Source: Pseudomonas sp. TH43 (lineage in GTDB: Bacteria; Pseudomonadota; Gammaproteobacteria; Pseudomonadales; Pseudomonadaceae). From it: 64,000 nucleotides of DNA. Both the position numbers and the translations under genes were made by a program. Within the stretch, counting starts at the first letter, position 1, and every line of letters starts with the position of its first letter. Location of the stretch: positions 1,302,001 through 1,366,000 of the forward strand of contig NZ_JAEKFI010000003.1 in assembly GCF_016650635.1 (NCBI RefSeq). The letters run 5' to 3'. Of the stretch, positions 44,436 through 54,409 are shown in pieces. The notes under the pieces were generated by a model. The model had not been told where the DNA came from and ran no database searches. It saw nothing but the letters and a program-made list of their open reading frames with translations.

Positions 44436-44458
44436 CAATGGTATTGATTCTTATTGGC
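44436..44458. promoter_or_regulatory. possible Fur box upstream of piuC
   Basis: AATGGTATTGATTCTTATT matches the 19-bp Fur consensus in only about ten positions, but it sits 30 bases before the piuC ATG in an iron-uptake locus. A similar weak match GCAATTGATACGAATACC lies at 44547-44564 before piuA. Confidence 0.3.
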
Positions 44459-44613
44459 CGTGTAAAACCCGAGAGACGAATGAACTGGCAAAAACCGTAA
44501 GGTTAAAATGTAAAGAATGTAAATTCAGTGCAGTTAGCAATGTTTCGCAATTGATACGAATACCTGTTTACCCTATATTCCGCCCCCTCAAATCCTTGGG
44601 GAGGGGAATTTCA

Positions 44614-46929
44614 ATGGCACGTCAACACGCACAATTACCAGTCAGTTCACCACGTTTGCTCGCCTCTGCAATTGGCGTAGCGATTACCGCCAGCTCTGCA
44701 GGCCACATGGTGTTCGCTGCCGAAAAAACCGACAGCAAAGCCTCTGGTAATGCCATCGCCCTGGACGCTACCGCCATCACCGGCGAAACGCAGGACCCGA
44801 CGTCCTACCAGGTCGAGAAAGCCTCCTCGCCCAAGTACACCGCACCGCTGGTCGACACGCCGCGCTCGGTAACGGTAATTCCGCAACAGGTTCTGAAAGA
44901 CACCGGCGCCCTGAACATGCAGGACGCGCTGCGTACCGTGCCGGGCATCACTTTCGGCGCCGGTGAAGGCGGCAACCCGCAGGGCGACCGTCCATTCATC
45001 CGTGGTTTCGATGCCCAGGGCGACACCTACCTCGACGGCGTGCGCGACACCGGTTCGCAGAGTCGCGAGATCTTCGCCGTGGAAAACATTGAAGTCAGCA
45101 AGGGCCCGAACTCCGCCATCGGCGGTCGTGGCGCAGCCGGCGGCAGCATCAACCTGGTCAGCAAGAAAGCCCATCTGGGCAACTCGTTCGACGGTGGGTT
45201 CACCTGGGGCTCCGACCAGACCCAGCGCTACACCCTCGACGGCAACTACCAGTTCAGCGACACCGCCGCCGGCCGTCTCAACCTGATGAGCCACGAGAGC
45301 AACGTTGCCGGTCGCGACAAGGTCGATTACGACCGTTGGGGTATCGCCCCGTCCCTGGCCTTTGGCCTGGGTACCGACACCCGCGTCAACCTCGATTACT
45401 ACCATCTCGAAAGCAACGACACCCCGGACTCGGGCATCCCGTACACCATTCCAACCGGTGGCTCGGCGGCGCGCACCAAGTCCAACCCGGACAAACCGTA
45501 CTCGGGTGGCGACCACAGCAACTTCTACGGTCTGGATCGCGACTTCCGCAAGGGCCGCACCGACACCGCGACCTTCGCCATCGAGCATGACCTGAGCGAC
45601 TCGCTGACGATCAAGAACACCCTGCGTCACGGCACCAGCATGCAGGATTACATCCTCACTCAGCCGGACGACAGCAAGGGCAACGTCAACAATGGCAGCG
45701 TCTGGCGTCGTGCGAATACTCGGGTGAGCAACACCGAGACCACCACCAACCAGACCGACCTGTTCGGCAACTTCTACGTCGCCGGCTTCAAGAACAGCTT
45801 CTCCACTGGCGTTGAATACACCCGTGAGGAAAGCCAGAAGTCCTCGTACAACGTCAATACCGACACCACGCCACGCACCAGCGCCGCGACCACCAACTGC
45901 ACCCCGTCGATGATCGGCGCATCGAGTGGCTACAACTGCACCTCGCTGTCGAACCCGAACCCGAACGATCCGTGGAACGGTGCGATCTCGCGTAACTACG
46001 CCGGCACCGACACCAAGGCCAACACCTACGCGCTGTATGTGTTCGACACCCTGGAGTTGAACGAGCAGTGGCTGGTGAACATGGGTCTGCGTTACGACCA
46101 TTTCGACACCGACTACAAGTCGTATACCGCTGCCGGCGCGACCACGGCCAAGGGCGATGACACCAGCGAGTTCGTTACCGGTCAGTTCGGCATCGTCTAC
46201 AAGCCGGCAGAAAACGGCAGCATCTATGCCTCCTACGCCACCTCGGCGACGCCACCGGGCAATACCCTCGGTGAAGGCATGGACGGCAACCCGTTGGGCG
46301 GCGCCACCGATCGCAGCGGCAATCTGCTGAGCAGCGACATGGAGCCGGAAACCACCAAGAACTACGAAATCGGTACCAAGTGGGATCTGTTGAATGATCG
46401 TCTGTCGCTGACGGCCGACATCTTCCGCACCGAGAAAGAAAACGCTCGTGTGCAAGTCGATACCACGTCGTACGAAAACGCCGGCAAGACCCGCGTGCAA
46501 GGTGTCGAACTGTCGGCCAGCGGCAAGATCACTGACAAGTGGCAAGTGTTCGCCGGTTACGCCTACATGGACAGCGAGCAGGTGGATGGCGGCCCGCTCA
46601 ACCGCGCCACCGACGGTAACGAACTGCCGAACACACCGAAAAACAGTGCCAGCCTGTGGACCACTTACCAGGTCACGCCGAAGCTGACCATCGGTGGCGG
46701 TGCGTTCTACGTTGATGACGTCTTCGGCAGCGTGGCCAACACCACCATGGTCGATTCGTATGTACGTTACGACGCGATGGCAGCTTACAAGCTGACCAAG
46801 AACGTCGACCTGCAACTCAACGTGCAGAACCTGACTAACGAAACCTACTACGACAAAGCCTTCTCGACCCACTTCGCCAACCAGGCGGCGGGGCGTACGG
46901 CACTGCTGAGCACCAATTTCCACTTCTGA
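44614..46929 (+). CDS. piuA: TonB-dependent siderophore receptor PiuA (Fiu type)
   Basis: 771 residues. GGGGAGGGG precedes ATG 44614. N-terminal signal peptide of about 35 residues ending VFAA. Plug domain: VDTPRSVTVIPQQVLKDTGALNMQDALRTVPGI, then RPFIRGFDAQGDTYLDGVRD and FAVENIEVSKGPNSAIGGRGAAGGSINLVSKKAH. The barrel ends with the C-terminal Phe (STNFHF). PiuA/Fiu receptors take up catecholate-type iron complexes through the outer membrane with TonB energy and are also entry points for catechol-cephalosporins. Confidence 0.93.
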   Translation: MARQHAQLPVSSPRLLASAIGVAITASSAGHMVFAAEKTDSKASGNAIALDATAITGETQDPTSYQVEKASSPKYTAPLVDTPRSVTVIPQQVLKDTGALNMQDALRTVPGITFGAGEGGNPQGDRPFIRGFDAQGDTYLDGVRDTGSQSREIFAVENIEVSKGPNSAIGGRGAAGGSINLVSKKAHLGNSFDGGFTWGSDQTQRYTLDGNYQFSDTAAGRLNLMSHESNVAGRDKVDYDRWGIAPSLAFGLGTDTRVNLDYYHLESNDTPDSGIPYTIPTGGSAARTKSNPDKPYSGGDHSNFYGLDRDFRKGRTDTATFAIEHDLSDSLTIKNTLRHGTSMQDYILTQPDDSKGNVNNGSVWRRANTRVSNTETTTNQTDLFGNFYVAGFKNSFSTGVEYTREESQKSSYNVNTDTTPRTSAATTNCTPSMIGASSGYNCTSLSNPNPNDPWNGAISRNYAGTDTKANTYALYVFDTLELNEQWLVNMGLRYDHFDTDYKSYTAAGATTAKGDDTSEFVTGQFGIVYKPAENGSIYASYATSATPPGNTLGEGMDGNPLGGATDRSGNLLSSDMEPETTKNYEIGTKWDLLNDRLSLTADIFRTEKENARVQVDTTSYENAGKTRVQGVELSASGKITDKWQVFAGYAYMDSEQVDGGPLNRATDGNELPNTPKNSASLWTTYQVTPKLTIGGGAFYVDDVFGSVANTTMVDSYVRYDAMAAYKLTKNVDLQLNVQNLTNETYYDKAFSTHFANQAAGRTALLSTNFHF

Positions 46930-46944
46930 CCGATGTGGAAACCT

Positions 46945-47034
46945 GTGGGAGCGAGCCTGCTCGCGAAAGCGGTGGGTCAGTTAAGTAGAAGCTGACTGAC
47001 ACGACGCCTTCGCGAGCAGGCTCGCTCCTACAGG
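46945..47034. repeat. REPIN between piuA and the reductase gene
   Basis: CCTGTGGGAGCGAGCCTGCT and its inverse flank a 40-base spacer. Confidence 0.9.
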
Positions 47035-47164
47035 GAATGCGCTGCAAGGCTCGGCCCCGTTCATTCAATTGAGCGGGGCTTTTCTGCGTAATAAAGAACG
47101 CTTCTCGATAACCCACGGCATAATGCGCGCCGTGAAGACAATTTTCGAACGGATGGCGAGTGAC

Positions 47165-49693
47165 GTGTTGAAGAAAACCCTGTTCCAGTTGCACTGGTTT
47201 TTTGGCATCACTGCAGGCCTGGTGCTGGCCCTGATGGGCATCACCGGTGCGACCTATTCGTTTCAGGATGAAATCCTGCGGGCGCTGAACCCCTCCGTGC
47301 TGCAGGTGGAAAAACAAGTCGCCGGCGTGCTGCCGCCTGTCGAACTGGTGGAACGCATCGAAGCCACTTCGGGCAAGACCGTCTCGATGCTCTGGGTCGA
47401 AACCGACAGCGGTAACGCCGCTAAAGTGTTCTTCACCCCGCCCAAGGGCGAACGTCGCGGCGAGATGCGTTACTTCGACCCGTACACCGGCGAATTCATG
47501 GGCGATGCCGTCGGCCAGGATTTCTTCGGCCTGATGCTGCAACTGCACCGCTTCCTCGCGATGGGCGATACCGGGCGCAACATCACCGGTGCCTGCACGC
47601 TGATCCTGCTGTTCTTCTGTCTGTCTGGTCTGTACCTGCGCTGGCCGCGTCAGTGGAACCGCTGGCGTGTGTGGCTGACCCTCGACTGGAAGAAAAAGGG
47701 TCGCGCCTTCAACTGGGATCTGCACTCGGTGGCCGGCACCTGGTGCCTGTTGGTCTACCTGTTGCTGGCGCTGACCGGGTTGTCGTGGTCGTACGAGTGG
47801 TACAACAAGGGCCTGACCAAACTGCTTTCCGACGCCCCGCAAAACGAGCGCGTGCGCGGCGGCCGCGGCCCGGCGCCAGAAGGCCCGGCACCAACTGCCG
47901 ACTACGCGGCGATGTGGAGCAGCATCTACAGCGCCGCCGGCCCGGGCCTTGCTGCCTACAACATCCGCATGCCGGCGGTGGCCGGCCAACCGGCGACCGT
48001 GTTCTATCTGCTCGACAGCTCACCCCATGATCGCGCCCTGAACCAGATCACCCTCGATCCGGCCACCGGCATCGTCAAACGCGTCGACCGCTACGCCGAC
48101 AAAAGCTTCAAGGCGCAATTGCTGACGAGCATTTACGCGTTGCACGTCGGCAGCTATTTCGGCCTCGTCGGGCGGATCATCGTCACCGTCGCGGCGCTGT
48201 GCATGCCGCTGTTCTTCATCACCGGATGGCTGTTGTATCTGGATCGTCGGCGCAAGAAAAAGCAGATCAAGGATGCCCGCAAAGGTCTCGACCAACCGGC
48301 CGGCGATGCGTCGGGGTGGCTGATCGGTTTTGCCAGCCAGAGCGGTTTTGCCGAGCAACTGGCGTGGCAGACCGCCGGCCAATTGCAGGCCGCCGGGTTG
48401 CCGGTAAAGGTGCAGCCACTGGCGAATGTCAGCGAACAGGATCTGCGTGAATCAAACAACGCGCTATTCGTGGTCAGCACGTTTGGCGACGGCGAAGCGC
48501 CGGACAGTGCGCGTGGTTTCGAGCGCAAGGTGCTGAGCAAAGCTTCAGCACTCGACAACCTGAACTACGCGGTGCTCGGTCTTGGCGATCGTCAGTATCA
48601 GCACTTCTGTGGCTTCGCCAAACGCCTGCATCAATGGCTGAGCGATCACGGTGGCAAGACCTTGTTCGCGCCGGTAGAAGTCGACAGTGGCGATCCCTAC
48701 GCCCTGCGCCACTGGCAAACCCAACTTGGCCTGCTCACCGGTCAGGCTCCGGTCGATACCTGGCAAGCGCCGAGCTACGACAACTGGACACTGACGCGCC
48801 GCGAACTGATGAACCCGGACAGTAGTGGTTCCCCGGTTTATCTGTTGGGCCTGAGCGCACCGAATACCAGCAGCTGGCTGGCCGGTGACCTGGTCGAAGT
48901 GCTGCCGCGCAACTGCCCGTGGGTCATCGAGCACTTCCTCGACGGCCTCGGCATTCGTGGCGAGACCTCGGTGAAAATCAACAGCCTCGACGAGCCGCTG
49001 GAAGTCGCGCTGGCCTCGCGTCAATTGCCTGAGCACCGCGCGCACCTGGTCGGCCTGCATGCGCAGGCGCTGGTCGATGCGATGGTGCCGCTGAACATGC
49101 GCGAATATTCAATTGCCTCGATTGCCGGCGACGGTGTGTTGGAGCTCATCGTGCGTCAGGAGCAGCATGCCGACGGCACGCTCGGCATCGGTTCCGGCTG
49201 GTTGACCGAGCATGCGCCCGTCGGTGGCAGCATCAGTTTACGCGTGCGCCGCAACAGTGGTTTCCACCTGCCGAACGAGCCGCTGCCGATGATTCTTTTG
49301 GGCAACGGCACCGGGCTGGCCGGGCTGCGCAGTTTGCTCAAGGCGCGGATTGCCGACGGCCAGCAGCGCCAGTGGTTATTGTTTGGCGAGCGCAATCGTC
49401 AACACGATTTCCTCTGCCGCGCAGAGCTGGAAGAGTGGTTGATCAACGGTGATCTCGCGCGGCTGGATCTGGCGTTTTCGCGCGATCAGGCAGAAAAGAT
49501 TTATGTGCAGGATCGCTTGCGCGAATCGGCTGACGAATTGAAAAAATGGTTGGCTGACGGTGCCGTGATCTACATCTGCGGCAGCCTGCAAGGGATGGCT
49601 TCGGGCGTTGATCAAGTGCTCAACGACATCCTCGGTGCCGCCGAAGTCGAGCGCCTGATCGAACAGGGCCGCTACCGCCGCGACGTCTACTGA
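47165..49693 (+). CDS. PepSY-domain membrane protein fused to a flavodoxin/FNR reductase
   Basis: About 842 residues from GTG 47165; ATG 47153 is possible. Residues 1-390 are PepSY_TM: four membrane segments with [30 protein letters not shown] at the start and [16 protein letters not shown]. Residues about 400-530 are flavodoxin-like ([46 protein letters not shown]). The rest is a ferredoxin-NADP reductase module ([11 protein letters not shown] for [18 protein letters not shown] for NADPH). It resembles the sulphite-reductase flavoprotein/FpvG-like ferric reductases. Position beside piuA suggests it reduces siderophore iron in the periplasm with cytoplasmic NADPH. Confidence 0.88.
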   Translation: MLKKTLFQLHWFFGITAGLVLALMGITGATYSFQDEILRALNPSVLQVEKQVAGVLPPVELVERIEATSGKTVSMLWVETDSGNAAKVFFTPPKGERRGEMRYFDPYTGEFMGDAVGQDFFGLMLQLHRFLAMGDTGRNITGACTLILLFFCLSGLYLRWPRQWNRWRVWLTLDWKKKGRAFNWDLHSVAGTWCLLVYLLLALTGLSWSYEWYNKGLTKLLSDAPQNERVRGGRGPAPEGPAPTADYAAMWSSIYSAAGPGLAAYNIRMPAVAGQPATVFYLLDSSPHDRALNQITLDPATGIVKRVDRYADKSFKAQLLTSIYALHVGSYFGLVGRIIVTVAALCMPLFFITGWLLYLDRRRKKKQIKDARKGLDQPAGDASGWLIGFASQSGFAEQLAWQTAGQLQAAGLPVKVQPLANVSEQDLRESNNALFVVSTFGDGEAPDSARGFERKVLSKASALDNLNYAVLGLGDRQYQHFCGFAKRLHQWLSDHGGKTLFAPVEVDSGDPYALRHWQTQLGLLTGQAPVDTWQAPSYDNWTLTRRELMNPDSSGSPVYLLGLSAPNTSSWLAGDLVEVLPRNCPWVIEHFLDGLGIRGETSVKINSLDEPLEVALASRQLPEHRAHLVGLHAQALVDAMVPLNMREYSIASIAGDGVLELIVRQEQHADGTLGIGSGWLTEHAPVGGSISLRVRRNSGFHLPNEPLPMILLGNGTGLAGLRSLLKARIADGQQRQWLLFGERNRQHDFLCRAELEEWLINGDLARLDLAFSRDQAEKIYVQDRLRESADELKKWLADGAVIYICGSLQGMASGVDQVLNDILGAAEVERLIEQGRYRRDVY

Positions 49694-49705
49694 AAATGCG
49701 TGCCT

Positions 49706-49799
49706 TTGTAGGAGCTGAGCTTGCTCGCGAAGACGGTCTGACATTCAACGATGATGTTGACTGATCTAGCGCTTTCGCGAGCAAGCTCGGCTCCTACAA
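49706..49799. repeat. REPIN
   Basis: TTTGTAGGAGCTGAGCTTGC and its inverse flank a 45-base spacer, between convergent genes. Confidence 0.9.
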
Positions 49800-49810
49800 G
49801 GGTGTGGTGG

Positions 49811-51352
49811 TCAAACGGGCTGCAGTTTTTGTTCGAAAACGGCTATGCCATTCAAATCCCGCAACACCACACTCATCTCCCCGCTCTGCCCTTCAATATT
49901 CACTTCGCCAAAAAACTGAAACCCGGCAAACGGCGACGCGTTTTGCGTCGGCGGTGCCTTCTCGAACACCACCTCCGGGCCAAAGGTTTTATCCAGCGGA
50001 TTAGGCCCGAAACTCCCGGCATTCAAAGGCCCCGCAACAAACTCCCAGAACGGTTCGAAATCCTGAAACGCCGCGCGATCCGGGTGATAGTGATGCGCCG
50101 CGCAGTAATGCACATCCGCTGTGAGGAAGACGAAATTGCGCACCTGCTGCGCACGCAGGTAACCAAGCAGTTCGGCGACTTCCAGCTCCCGTCCTTGCGC
50201 CGGACCGGGGTCACCATTGGCCACTGCTTCCCAACGCGCCACACCCGGACTGACCTCGCCATCCGGCACGCCAAGGCCGATCGGCATGTCGGCGGCAATG
50301 ACCTTCCACTGGGCTTTCGATTTCTTCAGTCCGCGCTTGAGCCAGTCCAGTTGCTCACGCCCCAGAAAGGGTTTCGCCGCGCCGAGGTTGTCGTCATTGG
50401 CGCCGCGATAACTGCGCATATCGAGCACGAACACATCGAGCATCGGCCCGTAACTGAGCTTGCGATAAATCCGTCCGCCCGCGTCGGCGGCCTGCAAGCG
50501 CATCGGCGAATATTCCAGCCAGGCTTTTCGCGCGCGACCGACCAGTTTGTGGATATCTTTCTCCTGATAACGCTCGTCGAGCTGCTTTCCCGGCGACCAG
50601 TTATTCACCACTTCATGGTCATCCCACTGCCAGATCTGCGGTACTTCGGCGTTGAAACGACGGATGTTTTCGTCCATCAGGTTGTAGCGGTAGTTGCCGC
50701 GATAGTCGTCGAGGGTCTGCGCGACCTTGCTCTTGGCTTCGCTGGTGAGGTTGCGCCAGATGCGACCGCCTTCAGTGGTGAGCTGCGCCGGCACCGGGCC
50801 GTCGGCGTAGATGGTGTCGCCACTGTGGATAAAGAAGTCCGGCAGACGCAAACGCATGGCCTCGTAGATGCGCATGCCGCCGATGTCCGGGTTGATGCCG
50901 AAGCCTTGGCCGACAGTGTCGCCGCTCCAGACAAAACGAATGTTACGCTGTGCCGTCGGAGCACTGCGCAGGTGCCCCAGCCACGGCTCGCTGGCGACGC
51001 CGGTGCGGGCGTCCTTGAAATACACCCGATAGAAGATTGCCTGATCGGCGGGCAGCCCGGTCAGTTCAACACGGGCGGTGAAGTCGCTGCGGGCATCGGC
51101 GAGCGCCGAGACCAACCGGCGTGGATTGCGAAACTGGCTGCGCGTGTCCCACTCGACCACCATATGCGCGGCGCGGTCGCTGCGACTCCAGATCATCGCG
51201 CGATCGCCTTGCAGGTCGCCGGACTGCACGCCGTCGGTGAGCTGCGGACGATCCTTGACCGACGCAATCACCGCCGGCGCCAACCCTGGCAGCAACAACC
51301 CGGCGCCGATCCCTTGTACGACACGCCGACGACCCACATTGAAATCGCTCAT
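49811..51352 (-). CDS. phoD: alkaline phosphatase D family protein (PhoD), Tat-exported
   Basis: 513 residues. Tat signal: twin Arg in GRRRVVQGIGAGLLLPG, within the first 30 residues. PhoD_N-type domain, then the metallophosphatase: VWSGDTVGQG, HSGDTIYADGP, WDDHEVVNNW and DVHYCAAHHY carry the metal ligands. PhoD enzymes are periplasmic or extracellular Ca/Fe phosphodiesterase-phosphomonoesterases. No Pho box was recognised. It stands alone, between REP repeats. Confidence 0.92.
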   Translation of the reverse strand: MSDFNVGRRRVVQGIGAGLLLPGLAPAVIASVKDRPQLTDGVQSGDLQGDRAMIWSRSDRAAHMVVEWDTRSQFRNPRRLVSALADARSDFTARVELTGLPADQAIFYRVYFKDARTGVASEPWLGHLRSAPTAQRNIRFVWSGDTVGQGFGINPDIGGMRIYEAMRLRLPDFFIHSGDTIYADGPVPAQLTTEGGRIWRNLTSEAKSKVAQTLDDYRGNYRYNLMDENIRRFNAEVPQIWQWDDHEVVNNWSPGKQLDERYQEKDIHKLVGRARKAWLEYSPMRLQAADAGGRIYRKLSYGPMLDVFVLDMRSYRGANDDNLGAAKPFLGREQLDWLKRGLKKSKAQWKVIAADMPIGLGVPDGEVSPGVARWEAVANGDPGPAQGRELEVAELLGYLRAQQVRNFVFLTADVHYCAAHHYHPDRAAFQDFEPFWEFVAGPLNAGSFGPNPLDKTFGPEVVFEKAPPTQNASPFAGFQFFGEVNIEGQSGEMSVVLRDLNGIAVFEQKLQPV

Positions 51353-51419
51353 GGTGTTCTCCCTGAAAAAAGGAAAACTTAAGCACGCCTGTATGAACTC
51401 GCCATGACACCACTAACCA

Positions 51420-51516
51420 ATGTAGGAGCTGAGCTTGCTCGCGAAGGGGCCATGTCAGTCAACATCATCGTTGAATGGCAGACCGCTTTCGCGAGCGAGC
51501 TCGGCTCCTACAAGGG
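51420..51516. repeat. REPIN, first unit of a 192-bp tandem duplication
   Basis: TGTAGGAGCTGAGCTTGCTC and an imperfect inverse flank AACATCATCGTTGAA. The whole unit recurs 192 bases later at 51612-51707. Confidence 0.9.
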
Positions 51517-51530
51517 TTTTTGTTGTCAGT

Positions 51531-51605
51531 CAGGCCTTGGCGGGGGTCAGTGCCAGCTCGGGGGCCTCGGGGCATTTGACGGCTGCATAGCTCAGGCGCA
51601 CAACA
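51531..51605 (-). pseudogene. duplicated remnant of the fruA 3' end
   Basis: On the minus strand it reads about SYAAVKCPEAPELALTPAKA and stop, matching the end of FruA in this window (VYATVKRPEAVELALEPTKA) exactly 192 bases away. Around 20 codons remain, with several replacements, between two REPINs. No start, so non-functional. Confidence 0.8.
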
Positions 51606-51611
51606 AAACCA

Positions 51612-51707
51612 ATGTAGGAGCTGAGCTTGCTCGCGAAGGGGCCATGTCAGTCAACATCATCGTTGAACGGCAGACCGCTTTCGCGAGCAAGCTCGGCTCC
51701 TACAAGG
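51612..51707. repeat. REPIN, second unit of the 192-bp duplication
   Basis: Nearly identical to 51420-51516. It lies directly downstream of fruA. Confidence 0.9.
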
Positions 51708-51722
51708 GAATTGTGGTGTCAG

Positions 51723-53456
51723 TCAGGCTTTGGTGGGTTCCAGTGCCAGCTCGACGGCTTCCGGGCGTTTGACGGTTGCATAGACGACGGCGGTCAGCAG
51801 GCTTCCCGCGACAATCGCCAGCAAATACAGCAGCGCATGGTTGATCGCATTGGGGATGGCCAGCACAAACAAGCCACCGTGCGGCGCCATCAGTTTGCAG
51901 CCGAAGTACATCGACAACGCCCCGGTCAGTGCGCCGCCAGCGATGCTCGCTGGAATCACTCGCAGCGGATCTTTTGCGGCAAACGGAATCGCGCCTTCGG
52001 AGATAAAGCACAGCCCCAGCACCAGCGCCGCTTTACCCGCTTCGCGCTCGGTCTGGGCGAACTTGCGCCGCGCAATAAACGTCGCGATGCCCAAGCCAAT
52101 CGGCGGCACCATACCGGCGGCCATGGTCGCGGCCATCGGTGCATAACTCTGCGACGCCAGCAGCCCCACCGAGAACGCATACGCCGCTTTATTGATTGGC
52201 CCGCCGAGGTCGACGCACATCATGCCGCCGAGCAGTACACCGAGCAGGATCGCGTTGGTGGTGCCCATGCTGTCGAGGAAATGCGTGAGCGCCGCGAGCA
52301 TGCCTGCGACCGGTTTGCCAACCACGTAGATCATCACCAATCCGGTAAACAGGCTGGCGAACAACGGGATGATCAGAATCGGTTTCAGCGCTTCAAGACT
52401 TTGCGGCAAAGCGACATAACGACTGATCGCTTTCGCCGCATAACCGGCGATAAAACCGGCAACGATGCCGCCGATGAAACCGGCGCCCAAGGTGCTCGCC
52501 AGCAATCCACCGATCATCCCCGGCGCCAGGCCTGGCCGGTCGGCAATCGAATAGGCGATGTAACCCGCTAGCAGCGGCACCATCAGTTTGAACGCGGTCT
52601 CGCCGCCGATCTGCATCAGCGCCGCCGCCAGCGTGCCCTCTTCCTTGAACGCGGTGATGCCGAACACGAACGACAGCGCGATCATCAAACCGCCCGCAAC
52701 GACCATCGGCAGCATGAACGACACGCCGGTCAGCAGGTGTTTGTACACACCGGTTTTCTCTTGCCTGGCCGGTGCTTTTCCGTCACTCGCCGCGCTTTCC
52801 ACAACACCTTCGGCCAAGGCCTTTTTCAGCGTGGCTTCAGACTGCTTCAATGCGATGCCGGTGCCGCAGCGGTAGATTTTCTTGCCGGCGAAACGCTCGG
52901 TGGCAACTTCGATATCCGCCGCCAGCAACACCACGTCAGCCTCGGCAATCGCCGCGGCGCTCAGCGGGGTCTTCGCGCCCACGGAGCCCTGGGTTTCGAC
53001 TTGCAATTCATAGCCCAGACGCTTGGCGGTTTGCTGCAAGGCTTCGGCGGCCATGAAGGTGTGCGCAACACCGGTCGGGCACGCCGTGATGGCGACGATG
53101 CGTGGCGCGCGCGCTGCATCAGCAACCGGTTCAGCCGCGCGGGCAACGTAGACTTCAGCCTCTTCAGCCCCACGACGCAGCACTGCGTCAACATCTTGCA
53201 GCGCCTGTGCCGGAGCAATCTGGAACACGCGTTTGCCGACGAAACGCGTCATGTCGACCGCGCCTGTCGCGACCAACAAAACCCACTCCGCCGCCTCGAT
53301 CGTTGCCGCCGACAACTCGCGTTCCGGGTGCGCCGCATCGACCACTTCAACACTGGTGCTCCAGCCCTGACGTTGCGCCGCCGCATCGAGCAACCGCGCG
53401 CACAGCACACTGGTGACCATGCCGTTCGGGCACGCCGTAACAATGGCTAACTTCAT
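51723..53456 (-). CDS. fruA: PTS fructose permease EIIBC
   Basis: 577 residues. Residues 1-110 are a degenerate IIB-like domain (TACPNGMVTSV), 115-225 the active IIB (ITACPTGVAHTFMAAEAL, phosphorylated Cys), and 240-560 the IIC membrane channel with about eight to ten segments (GVSFMLPMVVAGGLM; LGGMMCVDLGGPINKAAYAF). It imports fructose as fructose 1-phosphate. It is the third gene of fruBKA, 11 bases after fruK. Confidence 0.95.
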   Translation of the reverse strand: MKLAIVTACPNGMVTSVLCARLLDAAAQRQGWSTSVEVVDAAHPERELSAATIEAAEWVLLVATGAVDMTRFVGKRVFQIAPAQALQDVDAVLRRGAEEAEVYVARAAEPVADAARAPRIVAITACPTGVAHTFMAAEALQQTAKRLGYELQVETQGSVGAKTPLSAAAIAEADVVLLAADIEVATERFAGKKIYRCGTGIALKQSEATLKKALAEGVVESAASDGKAPARQEKTGVYKHLLTGVSFMLPMVVAGGLMIALSFVFGITAFKEEGTLAAALMQIGGETAFKLMVPLLAGYIAYSIADRPGLAPGMIGGLLASTLGAGFIGGIVAGFIAGYAAKAISRYVALPQSLEALKPILIIPLFASLFTGLVMIYVVGKPVAGMLAALTHFLDSMGTTNAILLGVLLGGMMCVDLGGPINKAAYAFSVGLLASQSYAPMAATMAAGMVPPIGLGIATFIARRKFAQTEREAGKAALVLGLCFISEGAIPFAAKDPLRVIPASIAGGALTGALSMYFGCKLMAPHGGLFVLAIPNAINHALLYLLAIVAGSLLTAVVYATVKRPEAVELALEPTKA

Positions 53457-53467
53457 GACAAACCCTC

Positions 53468-54409
53468 TTATTGTTCTGTCAGGGGGCGCACGCGCACGCC
53501 CTGTTCGAGCTGCGCCAGTTGCGCGGCGTCGTTGATGCCAAAACCGATCTGCGTCACCGCCATCGCTGCAATCGCCGTGGCAGTGCGCAGGGTTTGCTCC
53601 GGCGTGTCGGCGCTGAGCAGACCGTGAAGCATGCCGGCCAACAGCGAATCACCAGCGCCAACCGTGCTGGCGACACTGACTTTCGGCGGCGTGGCATGCA
53701 GCGCCGAGCCGATGCTGAACCAGTTCACGCCGTCAGCGCCGTGGGAAATCACCACGTGCTCGATGCCTTGCGCATGCAAGCGCGCCGCTGCTTGGGCTTC
53801 GGCCGCGTGGGAAACCACCTCGCAACCCAGCGCATCAGCGAGTTCTTCGGTGTTCGGTTTGATCAGCCACGGGCCAGCCTTCAGCGCCTCGCGCAGGGCT
53901 TCGCCGCTGGAGTCGAGGGCGACTTTCAGGCCGAGCTGGTTGAGCCGTTCGATCAACTCACGCAACCATTGCGCAGTGACGCCGCGCGGCAAACTGCCGG
54001 CGACCACCACCGCATCATGCCCCGGCGCCATCTGCACCAGACGCTCGAGCAACGCTTGTTGCGCGGCGGCATCGACCACCGGCCCCGGGCCGTTGATGTC
54101 GGTGATGCGACCATTCTGTTCAGCCACCTTGATGTTGCTGCGCGTCTCACCGGGCACACGAATAAACGCGTCGACAAAACCACGTTTGGCGAACAGGGTT
54201 TCGAACGCTTGCAGATTGTCTTCACCGAGAAAGCCGCTGACCGTCAGTTGATGACCAAGATCGGCCAGCACCTGTGCGACGTTCACACCTTTGCCGGCGG
54301 CATGGGTGTGCATCTCTTCACTGCGATTGACCTGACCGGCCGCCAGTACCGGCAACTCCACCGTCAGATCCAGCGCCGGGTTGAGGGTCAGGGTAAGAAT
54401 CTTGGCCAT
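53468..54409 (-). CDS. fruK: 1-phosphofructokinase
   Basis: 313 residues, PfkB/ribokinase family. LTLNPALDLTVEL at the start, AAGKGVNVAQVLADLG (substrate), and the catalytic Asp motif STVGAGDSLLAGML near the end. It makes fructose 1,6-bisphosphate from fructose 1-phosphate. Its ATG overlaps the fruB stop by one base. Confidence 0.95.
   Translation of the reverse strand: MAKILTLTLNPALDLTVELPVLAAGQVNRSEEMHTHAAGKGVNVAQVLADLGHQLTVSGFLGEDNLQAFETLFAKRGFVDAFIRVPGETRSNIKVAEQNGRITDINGPGPVVDAAAQQALLERLVQMAPGHDAVVVAGSLPRGVTAQWLRELIERLNQLGLKVALDSSGEALREALKAGPWLIKPNTEELADALGCEVVSHAAEAQAAARLHAQGIEHVVISHGADGVNWFSIGSALHATPPKVSVASTVGAGDSLLAGMLHGLLSADTPEQTLRTATAIAAMAVTQIGFGINDAAQLAQLEQGVRVRPLTEQ

Noticed and set aside
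49811..51352. Pho box upstream of phoD
   Set aside because: No two direct CTGTCAT-like repeats could be found before the gene.
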